Positions 1-6,910 of a stretch of DNA of 9,260 bases are shown here, piece by piece. Origin of the DNA: CADDYX01 sp045809925 (GTDB taxonomy: Bacteria > Verrucomicrobiota > Verrucomicrobiia > Chthoniobacterales > UBA10450). The position numbers and the translations under genes were made by a program. The notes under the pieces are model-generated. The model worked only from the letters and a program-made list of their open reading frames with translations. It was not told the origin of the DNA and ran no database searches. Location of the stretch: positions 1 to 9,260 of the forward strand of contig JBJMWX010000119.1 of assembly GCA_045809925.1 (NCBI GenBank), given 5' to 3'. Position 1 is the stretch's first letter. Every line of letters starts with the position of its first letter.

Positions 1-1
1 C

Positions 2-268
2 GTCTTTATGCCGCTACTGCTCATCCCTGTCCTGATGGCCGCCGTTGGTCGTCTACGCGGAAAAGCCGCGAGGTTCTTTGCAATCTCGACCTGCTTCTTC
101 GCGCCTCTCTGGGTGATCGAGCGGTCGATCAGCACCTATTGCGCGTTGTATTGGTACTTCGCGCGCGGCGGTTATCCTTTCGGGGGCCGAGTGCTAAGCA
201 AGGGCGTCGGACGCGACTGGTTCGCGGGGCGTCGCGCCGCATCGGACGCCGTCCGGTCCGCGAAATGA
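2..268 (+). CDS. 3' end of a membrane-protein gene (partial)
   Basis: The reading frame is open from the left edge to a TGA at 266-268, so this is the C-terminal 88 residues of a protein that begins outside the window. The ATG at 8 is probably internal, because the frame stays open upstream of it. Two hydrophobic stretches are visible, LLLIPVLMAAVG and FFAISTCFFAPLWVIE, followed by an aromatic-rich segment (TYCALYWYFARGGYPFGG) and a short basic tail, which suggests an integral membrane protein with a cytoplasmic C-terminus. The RGGYPFG-x4-SKG segment faintly recalls tails of membrane glycosyltransferases, but I cannot confirm a family. The stop overlaps the start of the next gene (ATGA), so the two are probably cotranscribed and translationally coupled. 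Confidence 0.6.
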   Translation, partial: VFMPLLLIPVLMAAVGRLRGKAARFFAISTCFFAPLWVIERSISTYCALYWYFARGGYPFGGRVLSKGVGRDWFAGRRAASDAVRSAK

Positions 269-1701
269 GCGACAAACTAGGTGATATTGCGGCGACGGAA
301 CTGCGCAAATATCTGCACCAGGTCGCCGACTGGATTGCCGATTACCGCGAGAACATCGCAACGTATCGCATCACACCGAGTGAACCGCCGGGTGCGATTC
401 GGGCGCAATTGCCAGCCGCCGCACCGGAAGGCGGCGAGCCCCTCCAACAAATCATCGCCGACGTAGATCGTATCGTTCTGCCTGGTATCACGCATTGGGC
501 GCATCCCGATTTTATGGGCTACTTCGGTGCAACGACGACCGCGCCGGGCATTCTCGCCGAGCTCTTCGTAGCCGCGCTGAATGTGAACGCCATGACGTGG
601 CGCACTTCGCCAGCCGCAACGGAGCTTGAAACCGTCGTACTCGACTGGCTGCGGCAATGGTTACAACTGCCCGACGAGTTTAGCGGGGTTGTCTACGACA
701 CGGCCTCCATCGGCAGCATGCATGCGCTCGCGGCCGCGCGAGAAGAAGCCGCTACGCAGGTTCGGGAACGCGGGCTTTCCGGGCGGAATGATGTTGCGGT
801 CTTGCGCGTCTACACATCGGACCAGGCGCACAGTTCAATCGATAAAGCCGCAATCGCCCTAGGGCTGGGCGAGCAAAACGTTGTCCGTATTTCGAGTGAT
901 GACTCGTTTCGCATCGACCTCGCGGCGCTGCAGGCCGCGATCGAAGCGGATCAGGGCGCGGGCTTAAAGCCGCTCGCGGTCGTCGCGACGGTCGGCACCA
1001 CGTCGACCGCGAGTGTCGATCCAGTGCGGGAAATTGCGGCGCTTTGCCGGCGGCATGGCCTTTGGCTGCACGTCGATGCGGCCTACGGAGGCGGACTCTG
1101 CGTCGTGCCGGAAATGCAGTGGATCCTCGATGGGTTTGATCTGGCAGATTCGATCGTGATCAACCCGCACAAAATGCTTTTTGTGCCGTTCGATTTCAGC
1201 GCCCTCTACGTCCGCGACATTAGCCGGTTGCGTCGCGTCTTCACCCTTGTCCCTGAATACCTGCGCGGAGATGCGGACGATGCAGAAATTAATTACATGG
1301 ATTATGGCGTGCAGCTCGGGCGGCGTTTCCGCGCCCTGAAAGCCTGGATGGTTTGGCGCACATTTGGCCGCGAAGGCCTGGCCGCACGAATTCGCGATCA
1401 CCTCCGGCTCGCACACCTCTTCACCTCTTGGGTGGAAACCGATCAACGGTTCGAATTGTCGGCCCCGACGGTGATGGGTGTCGTCTGCTTTCGTTTCGTC
1501 GGCGCTGACGCTGACCTCGACGCGATCAATCAGCAAATCGTCGAGAACGTGAACGCGACCGGCAGGACGTACTTCATGCAAACGAAGCTGCGCGGGCGCA
1601 GCGTCATTCGGCTTGGCCTCGGAAACATTTTGACGACTGAGGCGAACGTCCGCCGATCCTGGGAGTTGATCCGGGAGACGGCGGTCGCAGTTAGCAACTA
1701 A
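265..1701 (+). CDS. Group II PLP-dependent decarboxylase, aromatic-L-amino-acid decarboxylase type
   Basis: This 478-residue protein should remove the alpha-carboxyl group of an L-amino acid using pyridoxal phosphate. The substrate is probably aromatic (Tyr, Phe, Trp or DOPA) but is not proven. Family marks run colinear with animal AADC (about 480 residues): HPDFMGYF, WRTSPAATELE, TSDQAHSSIDKA with ring-stacking His189, the VGTTSTASVDP loop, HVDAAYGGG with Asp271 for the pyridine nitrogen, and NPHK with Schiff-base Lys303. Asp271, His302 and Lys303 carry the same numbers as I recall for mammalian AADC. Tyr347 in the mobile loop before LGRRFRALK sits where decarboxylases have Tyr and aldehyde synthases have Phe, favouring simple decarboxylation. 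The phosphate-binding segment is odd: YDTASIGSMHAL instead of the usual G-S-(A/G)-SEA type. I chose ATG 265 over the upstream ATG at 139, because 139 only adds 42 basic residues that overlap the preceding gene. The overlap ATGA suggests coupling to that gene. Confidence 0.9.
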   Translation: MSDKLGDIAATELRKYLHQVADWIADYRENIATYRITPSEPPGAIRAQLPAAAPEGGEPLQQIIADVDRIVLPGITHWAHPDFMGYFGATTTAPGILAELFVAALNVNAMTWRTSPAATELETVVLDWLRQWLQLPDEFSGVVYDTASIGSMHALAAAREEAATQVRERGLSGRNDVAVLRVYTSDQAHSSIDKAAIALGLGEQNVVRISSDDSFRIDLAALQAAIEADQGAGLKPLAVVATVGTTSTASVDPVREIAALCRRHGLWLHVDAAYGGGLCVVPEMQWILDGFDLADSIVINPHKMLFVPFDFSALYVRDISRLRRVFTLVPEYLRGDADDAEINYMDYGVQLGRRFRALKAWMVWRTFGREGLAARIRDHLRLAHLFTSWVETDQRFELSAPTVMGVVCFRFVGADADLDAINQQIVENVNATGRTYFMQTKLRGRSVIRLGLGNILTTEANVRRSWELIRETAVAVSN

Positions 1702-1721
1702 TCGCGCGCTCTCGACACCGC

Positions 1722-1727
1722 AGGAGG
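1722..1727 (+). promoter_or_regulatory. Strong Shine-Dalgarno-like AGGAGG without a standard start nearby
   Basis: A perfect AGGAGG lies in the gap after the decarboxylase but 47 bases before the GTG chosen for the TPR protein. No ATG, GTG or TTG follows it at normal spacing. In the frame of the TPR gene the nearest possible starts are ATT at 1736 (8 bases after the motif) and CTG at 1742 (14 bases). Either it drives initiation at a rare start codon, adding 11 to 13 residues to the next protein, or it is a chance purine run. Confidence 0.35.
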
Positions 1728-1774
1728 GATTCCGTATTCACCTGTTCGGCGCGCGCGCAATCAACGCGCCGGCT

Positions 1775-3829
1775 GTGAACGAGATCCTCGCCGAGCTGAA
1801 ACGTCGCCACGTCTACCGCGTCGCCGCCGCTTATGCGGTGGTCGCGTGGCTGCTGGTGCAGGCGGCCTCGATTGTTTTTCCCGCGTTCGAGCTGCCGACC
1901 TGGGCGATGAAAGTCTTGATTGTATCGATCGTGCTCGGTTTTCCCGCCGCCATTGCGCTCGCCTGGGCCTTCGATATCACACCGAAAGGCATTCGACGCA
2001 CCGGCGCCGCTACGCCGCAACTGGCTGGGCCGCGCCGCCTGCTGCTCGCGCTCGAGCTAGGCGGGGTCGTTCTCCTTGTTGGCGTGGTCGCAATTTCCCT
2101 CTGGCATTATGTCGAACGCACGATCTCCACAAGCTCGCGCGCGAGCGGCGCAGTCGCCGAGAAGTCGATCGCCGTGTTGCCGTTCGAGAATCGAAGCCGC
2201 GACCCGGAGAACGCGTTTTTCGCCGACGGTGTTCAGGACGAAATCCTGACCGACCTCGCGAAAGTTGCCGACCTCAAGGTCATCAGTCGGACATCCGTCA
2301 TGCAGTACAAGACGGGAGCGGCGCGCAACCTGCGCAAGATCGCGGACGAGCTTGGAGTCGCGCACGTCGTCGAAGGCAGCGTCCAGCGGGCGGACAAGCG
2401 GGTGCGCGTCAATGTGCAGCTGATCGACGCGCGGAGCGACACCCACTTGTGGGCGCAAACCTACGATCGCGACCTCTCGGACGTGTTCGCCATCCAAAGC
2501 GAAGTCGCACAGACGGTCGCCACTCAACTCAGCGCTAAACTGTCGCCCGACGAAAAAGCCGCTATTCAGCAGCCCCCAACCGGCGACATCGTGGCGTTTG
2601 ACGAATACAGCCGCGCCAAGACGCTGGTGTTGATTTCCGGCTTCAGCGCGTCGTTGGAGAAGAATTATCGCGAAGCCATCGCGTTGCTCGATCAGGCTGT
2701 GACGCGGGACCCGTCATTTCATGCCGCCTATTGCCAGCTCGTCCTGGCTCATGATTCGCTTTACGCCCTCGGCTACGACCACACGCCCGCACGATTGCAG
2801 GCGGCCGCGTCCGCGCTTTCCCGCGCCGAGGCGCTGCGGCCCGATTCCGGAGAGACTCACCTTACCCGCGCCTGGCATTTGTACTACGGCCCGCGTGATT
2901 ACGGAAACGCCATGGGAGAGCTGAAACGGGCGCGGCAAACCCTGGTGAATGATCCGCGGATCTATGAGCTCACAGGCTACATACTGCGGCGTCGGGGCGA
3001 GCAGGAGGAGGGGCTCGCAAACCTGGAGCACGCGGTGCAACTTGACCCGCGCAACACTTATACCCTGACGCAGATAGCGCTCAGCTATGGCTTTCTGCGC
3101 CGCTACGGGAACCGTGGCGCAGTGCTCGATCGCGCCTTGAGCATTGTGCCGGAGGACGCCGCCATGCGGTGCGAACGCGCGCAGGTGGATCTTGAATGGA
3201 AAGCCAATCCGAAGCCGTTGCACGACGCGCTGGAAAACGTGCGATCCGCGCACGCCGATCTGCTCGCCGACACAGCCGATTCGGCCTACTTGTGCGCAAT
3301 GGTCGAGCGGGACTGGTCTGCGGCGGACCAGGTGGTGCGTAGTCTGGGTGAAAATCCTCTCTGGGTAGACGGCGTCATTGTCATCCGGGGCCGCTTGCCA
3401 GAAGGGCTGCTCGCGCGGGCCATGGGCGACGAAGCGCGCGCCCGCAGCGCATTTACGACGGCTCGTGCCGAACAGCAGGCCGCCGTTAACAAGCAGCAGG
3501 GCTACGCGCCGGCAGTCTGTCTCCTCGGGTTCATCGATGCCGCTCTCGGCAATCGTGAAGCGGCGCTGCAGGAAGCGCAGCGTGCCGTGGATTTGTTGCC
3601 GGAAAGCAACGACTCCATCAACAGTCAGCGAATGCAGGCGTATTTTGCCGTGATCGCAGCGTGGACGGGTGACAAGGACGTCGCCGTGGGCCAGCTGGAG
3701 CGTGTTCTTCCCAAGCCCGGCGCAGCTTTCCTGACCAGCTACGGTTTGCTCAAGCTACATCCAATATGGGACCCGTTGCGGGGGGATCCGCGTTTCGAAC
3801 GGATTGTCGGTTCGCTCGCCCCAAAGTAG
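1775..3829 (+). CDS. Membrane-anchored TolB-like/TPR repeat protein
   Basis: This 684-residue protein has the layout of a widespread bacterial family often annotated as adenylate-cyclase-associated or TPR protein (TolB-like domain, COG5616). The N-terminus MNEILAELKRRHVYRVAAAY is typical, and it supports the GTG start at 1775. Three hydrophobic helices follow at about residues 16-35, 46-66 and 89-110, with the family motif DITPKGIRRT between the second and third. The TolB-like domain begins at KSIAVLPFENRS (Lys130) and includes FFADGVQDEILTDL, VISRTSVMQY, VVEGSVQ and HLWAQTYDR. From about residue 290 to 650 there are degenerate TPR helices (for example EAIALLDQAVTRDPSFHAAY and EEGLANLEHAVQLDPRN). 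The tail HPIWDPLRGDPRFERIV is also characteristic. No cyclase, kinase or DNA-binding domain is present, so the role is probably scaffolding or sensing at the membrane. It starts 73 bases after the decarboxylase. The function is unknown. Confidence 0.85.
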   Translation: MNEILAELKRRHVYRVAAAYAVVAWLLVQAASIVFPAFELPTWAMKVLIVSIVLGFPAAIALAWAFDITPKGIRRTGAATPQLAGPRRLLLALELGGVVLLVGVVAISLWHYVERTISTSSRASGAVAEKSIAVLPFENRSRDPENAFFADGVQDEILTDLAKVADLKVISRTSVMQYKTGAARNLRKIADELGVAHVVEGSVQRADKRVRVNVQLIDARSDTHLWAQTYDRDLSDVFAIQSEVAQTVATQLSAKLSPDEKAAIQQPPTGDIVAFDEYSRAKTLVLISGFSASLEKNYREAIALLDQAVTRDPSFHAAYCQLVLAHDSLYALGYDHTPARLQAAASALSRAEALRPDSGETHLTRAWHLYYGPRDYGNAMGELKRARQTLVNDPRIYELTGYILRRRGEQEEGLANLEHAVQLDPRNTYTLTQIALSYGFLRRYGNRGAVLDRALSIVPEDAAMRCERAQVDLEWKANPKPLHDALENVRSAHADLLADTADSAYLCAMVERDWSAADQVVRSLGENPLWVDGVIVIRGRLPEGLLARAMGDEARARSAFTTARAEQQAAVNKQQGYAPAVCLLGFIDAALGNREAALQEAQRAVDLLPESNDSINSQRMQAYFAVIAAWTGDKDVAVGQLERVLPKPGAAFLTSYGLLKLHPIWDPLRGDPRFERIVGSLAPK

Positions 3830-3839
3830 CGGCGCGTCC

Positions 3840-3869
3840 TTGCGACCGGGTGGTGGCGAACTTATATTG
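3840..3869 (+). promoter_or_regulatory. Candidate sigma70-type promoter for the hpd-hmgA-folE run
   Basis: The 96-base gap before hpd contains TTGCGA (3840-3845) and TATATT (3864-3869) separated by 18 bases. The match to consensus is 4 of 6 at -35 and 5 of 6 at -10, in a small AT-rich island within GC-rich DNA. Transcription would start near 3876, leaving a leader of about 50 bases. The gap is the longest between genes in the window, which fits an operon start. This is a visual match only. Confidence 0.45.
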
Positions 3870-3925
3870 GGAAAAGACCGAGCGCTGCGCGCCGTCGGGC
3901 CGCTTGGCAGTTCAAGGACAAGCTT

Positions 3926-5068
3926 ATGACAACCACGACACTCGAAGCCCCGGAGACGAAAAAAGCACCGCAACCGCAAGCGGATTTTCTGCCGCTCGAA
4001 GGGACCGATTACGTCGAATTTTATGTCGGCAATGCCAAACAGGCAGCGCATTATTACAAGACCGCCTTCGGATTCCAGAGCCTCGCCTATTCGGGACCTG
4101 AAACGGGCGTGCGTGATCGCGTCAGCTATGCGGTGCGCCAGAACAAGCTGACGCTTCTTCTCACCACCCCGCTTCGGCCGGACAACGAGCTTGCCGATCA
4201 CATCTACAAACATGGCGACGGCGTGAAGGCGCTCGCATTACGGGTGCCGGATGCCAGCTCGGCGTGGGAGGAAACGACCAAGCGCGGCGCGAAAAGTTAT
4301 CTTGAGCCCAGCAGACTGAAGGACGATGGCGGCGAGGTCGTCCTAAGCGGCATCCATACCTACGGCGATACGGTCCACCTTTTCGTCGAGCGGAAGAACT
4401 ATGGCGGCGCGTTCATGCCGGGTTTCCGCAAGTGGGAGTCAAACTACAATCCGCCCGAGAGCGGCCTGCTCTACGTCGACCATTGCGTCGGGAACGTCGG
4501 CTGGAACCAGATGAATCCGTGGGTTCAATTTTACGAAGATGTCATGGGCTTCCGTAACATCCTTACCTTCGACGACAACGATATCTCGACCGAGTACTCA
4601 GCTTTGATGAGCAAGGTGATGAGTAATGGAAACGGTTTTGTTAAGTTCCCGATTAATGAGCCGGCCGAGGGCAAGAAGAAGTCGCAGGTCGAAGAGTACC
4701 TCGAGTTTTACAATGGCGAAGGCGTCCAGCACGTTGCCATGGCCACGAACAACATCATCGAAACGGTCACGGATCTGCAAAGTCGCGGAGTAGACTTCCT
4801 CCAGGTCCCTACAAGTTACTACGACACTTTAATCGAACGCGTCGGGCATATTGACGAAGAGCTGAACTCACTCAAGCGCCTCGGCATTCTGGTTGATCGG
4901 GATGACGAAGGTTACCTGTTGCAAATCTTCACCAAGCCGGTGGAGGACAGGCCGACGCTGTTCTATGAGATTATTCAGCGAAAAGGAGCGAAGAGCTTTG
5001 GCAAAGGTAACTTCAAGGCTCTTTTCGAAGCGATCGAACGTGAGCAGGATGCTCGCGGCAATCTGTAG
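3926..5068 (+). CDS. hpd: 4-hydroxyphenylpyruvate dioxygenase
   Basis: HPPD converts 4-hydroxyphenylpyruvate and O2 into homogentisate and CO2, the second step of tyrosine breakdown, using Fe(II) in the cytoplasm. The 380 residues form two vicinal-oxygen-chelate halves, roughly 25-160 and 180-350. The iron triad is readable: His186 in YVDHCVGNV, His269 in GVQHVAMAT and Glu348 in FYEIIQRKG, close to the human positions 183, 266 and 349. The C-terminus has LLQIFTKPVEDRPTLF and FGKGNFKALFEAIE, hallmarks of true HPPD rather than hydroxymandelate synthase. The length resembles the animal/actinobacterial form more than the roughly 357-residue Pseudomonas form. The start is supported by AAGGA at 3914-3918, seven bases before ATG. 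It is the first gene of the run; hmgA follows after 11 bases. Confidence 0.96.
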   Translation: MTTTTLEAPETKKAPQPQADFLPLEGTDYVEFYVGNAKQAAHYYKTAFGFQSLAYSGPETGVRDRVSYAVRQNKLTLLLTTPLRPDNELADHIYKHGDGVKALALRVPDASSAWEETTKRGAKSYLEPSRLKDDGGEVVLSGIHTYGDTVHLFVERKNYGGAFMPGFRKWESNYNPPESGLLYVDHCVGNVGWNQMNPWVQFYEDVMGFRNILTFDDNDISTEYSALMSKVMSNGNGFVKFPINEPAEGKKKSQVEEYLEFYNGEGVQHVAMATNNIIETVTDLQSRGVDFLQVPTSYYDTLIERVGHIDEELNSLKRLGILVDRDDEGYLLQIFTKPVEDRPTLFYEIIQRKGAKSFGKGNFKALFEAIEREQDARGNL

Positions 5069-5079
5069 GGGACTAGGTT

Positions 5080-6264
5080 ATGCCTCATTACGCACAACTC
5101 GGCGAGCTGCCACGCAAGCATCACATCTGGTTCCGTCGTAACGGTGCCGGGCCCGGCTACAAGAACGAAGGCATCTACTACGAGCACGTCGTCACGACGG
5201 AGGGTTTCAACGAAGCCTATTCGATCATGTACCATCTCCGGCCGCCTACCCGCGTTCGCGATATTAAGCTGATCAAGTGCGAGGAGCTGAAGAAAGTGAC
5301 CGACGCTCCGCTCCGGCACCATCACCTCAGGTCGGCGCATGTCCCGCGACAGGGCGACCTTTATACCGGCCGTATCCCGATGCTCTTCAACCAGGACATG
5401 ATCGCCTACCGTCATAAACCGGCGAAGACCTACGGCGAATTTGAATACTACAAAAATGGCGGCGCCGACGAGATCATATTTGTTTTCAAAGGAGGCGGCA
5501 CTCTTGAGTCGGCCTTTGGCAAGCTGCGTTACAGGCCGGAAGATTACATTGTTATTCCGCGCGGCATCACTTACCGCCTCGTTCCCGACAAGGTAGAAGA
5601 AGAAGACTACCTCATTCTCGAGTCAAACGGTCCCGTTCGGATTCCGCGCCGTTACCTCAATCACGAAGGGCAAATTCGAATGGGATCGCCTTATTCGGAG
5701 CGCGACTTCCATGCTCCGGGTGAACTGCTTGTGGTCGACAAGGAGGCGGACACCGAAATTCTCGTCAAGGACGGGCCGCGCTGGACACGGCTGGTCATGG
5801 CGAACCATCCCTTCGATGTCGTCGGCTGGGACGGCTACGTCTATCCCTTTACCTTTAACGCTCAGGATTTCGAGCCGATCACTGGCACCGTTCATCAGCC
5901 GCCGCCGATTCATCAGACCTTTGAGATACGCGGCTACGTCGTCTGCACGTTCGCGCCGCGGATGCTGGATTATCATCCGGAGGCGGTCAAGATCCCGTGG
6001 GTACACGACAACGTAGAGGCGGATGAGGTTCTCTTCTACGTGCGCGGGAATTTCGGCTCGCGCCGCGGCATTGAAGCGGGATCGATCACGCTCCATCCGC
6101 GCGGCATCCCTCACGGCCCGCACCCGGGCACGATTATGGCCAGCAAAGAGGCGACGCGGACAGAGGAACTGGCGGTCATGTTCGACACCGAGCACACGCT
6201 CGAGCTGACGGAGCAGGCGGTGGCGCTCGACGACGAGAAGTACCCGCAAAGCTGGCTCGACTGA
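5080..6264 (+). CDS. hmgA: Homogentisate 1,2-dioxygenase, short form
   Basis: This enzyme opens the ring of homogentisate with O2 to give maleylacetoacetate, and so uses the product of the gene before it. At 394 residues it is shorter than the human and Pseudomonas enzymes (about 430-445), but matches a compact form I associate with several other bacterial phyla. The cupin-type active site lies near the C-terminus. His309 (WVHDN), Glu316 (EADEVLFYV) and His345 (GIPHGPHPG) are the probable Fe(II) ligands, and His339 (TLHPRG) corresponds to the second active-site His. The His-to-Glu spacing is seven residues here, against six in the human enzyme as I recall it, so Asp315 is an alternative ligand. 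A purine run AGGGGA before ATG serves as the ribosome site. It ends one base before folE. Enzymes for the last two steps (maleylacetoacetate isomerase, fumarylacetoacetase) are not in the window. Confidence 0.92.
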   Translation: MPHYAQLGELPRKHHIWFRRNGAGPGYKNEGIYYEHVVTTEGFNEAYSIMYHLRPPTRVRDIKLIKCEELKKVTDAPLRHHHLRSAHVPRQGDLYTGRIPMLFNQDMIAYRHKPAKTYGEFEYYKNGGADEIIFVFKGGGTLESAFGKLRYRPEDYIVIPRGITYRLVPDKVEEEDYLILESNGPVRIPRRYLNHEGQIRMGSPYSERDFHAPGELLVVDKEADTEILVKDGPRWTRLVMANHPFDVVGWDGYVYPFTFNAQDFEPITGTVHQPPPIHQTFEIRGYVVCTFAPRMLDYHPEAVKIPWVHDNVEADEVLFYVRGNFGSRRGIEAGSITLHPRGIPHGPHPGTIMASKEATRTEELAVMFDTEHTLELTEQAVALDDEKYPQSWLD

Positions 6265-6265
6265 G

Positions 6266-6898
6266 ATGGCTTCCTCAGGCAACGGCGAGACTGAGCTGCA
6301 GGCAGCGGAACGGCGCATCCGGCAGATTCCGACCTGCGGCGCGGCCCGAGTCGCGAGCATGGAGCAATCGTTCCTCGCTTTGCTGGAGGCGATTGGCGAA
6401 GATCCCGAGCGCGAAGGTTTACTAAAAACTCCGGCGCGTGCAGCGCGTGCCTTCGAGTTTTTGACGGCGGGCTATCGCCAGAGGCTCGGGGACCTGGTCA
6501 ACAACGCGATTTTTGAATCGGAAGCGAGCGAGATTGTTCTCGTCAAAGACATCGAGCTTTACTCGATGTGTGAACATCATCTGCTGCCGTTCATCGGCAA
6601 GGCGCATGTTGCCTACATACCGAATGGAAAGGTGATCGGGCTTTCCAAGGTGGCGCGTCTGGTGGACATGTTCGCGCGCCGGCTGCAGATCCAGGAAAAC
6701 CTTTCCATGCAGATCGCGGACGCGCTCATGCAGACGCTTCATCCCCGTGGTGTCGGAGTGGTTATCGAGGCCAAACACCTCTGCATGATGATGCGCGGAG
6801 TGGAAAAGCAGAACTCGGTTATGACCACCTCCTGCCTGCTCGGCTCTTTCAAGGAAGACGCGCGCACGCGCTCCGAGTTCCTCGCGCTGCTCAAGTAG
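6266..6898 (+). CDS. folE: GTP cyclohydrolase I (FolE, type IA)
   Basis: FolE converts GTP to 7,8-dihydroneopterin triphosphate, the entry step to BH4 and folate. The 210 residues contain the zinc ligands Cys102 and His105 in MCEHHLLPF and Cys173 in HLCMMMRGV, equivalent to Cys110, His113 and Cys181 of E. coli. Other family marks are PNGKVIGLSKVARLVDMFARR, RLQIQENL and NSVMTTSCLLG. The ATG at 6266 lies one base after the hmgA stop, consistent with coupled translation. An internal ATG at 6359 (MEQSFLALLEAIGEDPEREG) is a possible alternative, because the first 31 residues carry no conserved motif. Lying between tyrosine catabolism genes and a PTPS/SDR pair, this copy probably serves BH4 rather than folate; a second folE elsewhere would support that. 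Confidence 0.95.
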   Translation: MASSGNGETELQAAERRIRQIPTCGAARVASMEQSFLALLEAIGEDPEREGLLKTPARAARAFEFLTAGYRQRLGDLVNNAIFESEASEIVLVKDIELYSMCEHHLLPFIGKAHVAYIPNGKVIGLSKVARLVDMFARRLQIQENLSMQIADALMQTLHPRGVGVVIEAKHLCMMMRGVEKQNSVMTTSCLLGSFKEDARTRSEFLALLK

Positions 6899-6910
6899 GT
6901 TCCCGCCGTC

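Noticed and set aside
139..264. Upstream ATG at 139 extending the decarboxylase to 520 residues
   Set aside because: The added 42 residues are basic, lack family similarity and overlap the preceding gene in another frame; ATG 265 gives the normal length with the ATGA overlap.
8..268. A complete 86-residue small protein starting at ATG 8
   Set aside because: The frame stays open to the left edge and no ribosome site is visible, so a C-terminal fragment of a larger membrane protein is more likely.
964..1581. A 205-residue reverse-strand frame
   Set aside because: It lies entirely within the decarboxylase, whose motifs are clear; the composition is that of a shadow frame in GC-rich DNA.
265..1701. 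Aromatic aldehyde synthase instead of decarboxylase
   Set aside because: The mobile loop has Tyr347 where aldehyde synthases carry Phe, and His189 is retained.
3926..5068. Hydroxymandelate synthase instead of HPPD
   Set aside because: The C-terminal blocks and the adjoining homogentisate dioxygenase fit HPPD.
5623..6360. A 245-residue reverse-strand frame
   Set aside because: It lies antisense to the catalytic half of hmgA and the start of folE, is rich in Arg and shows no recognisable motif.
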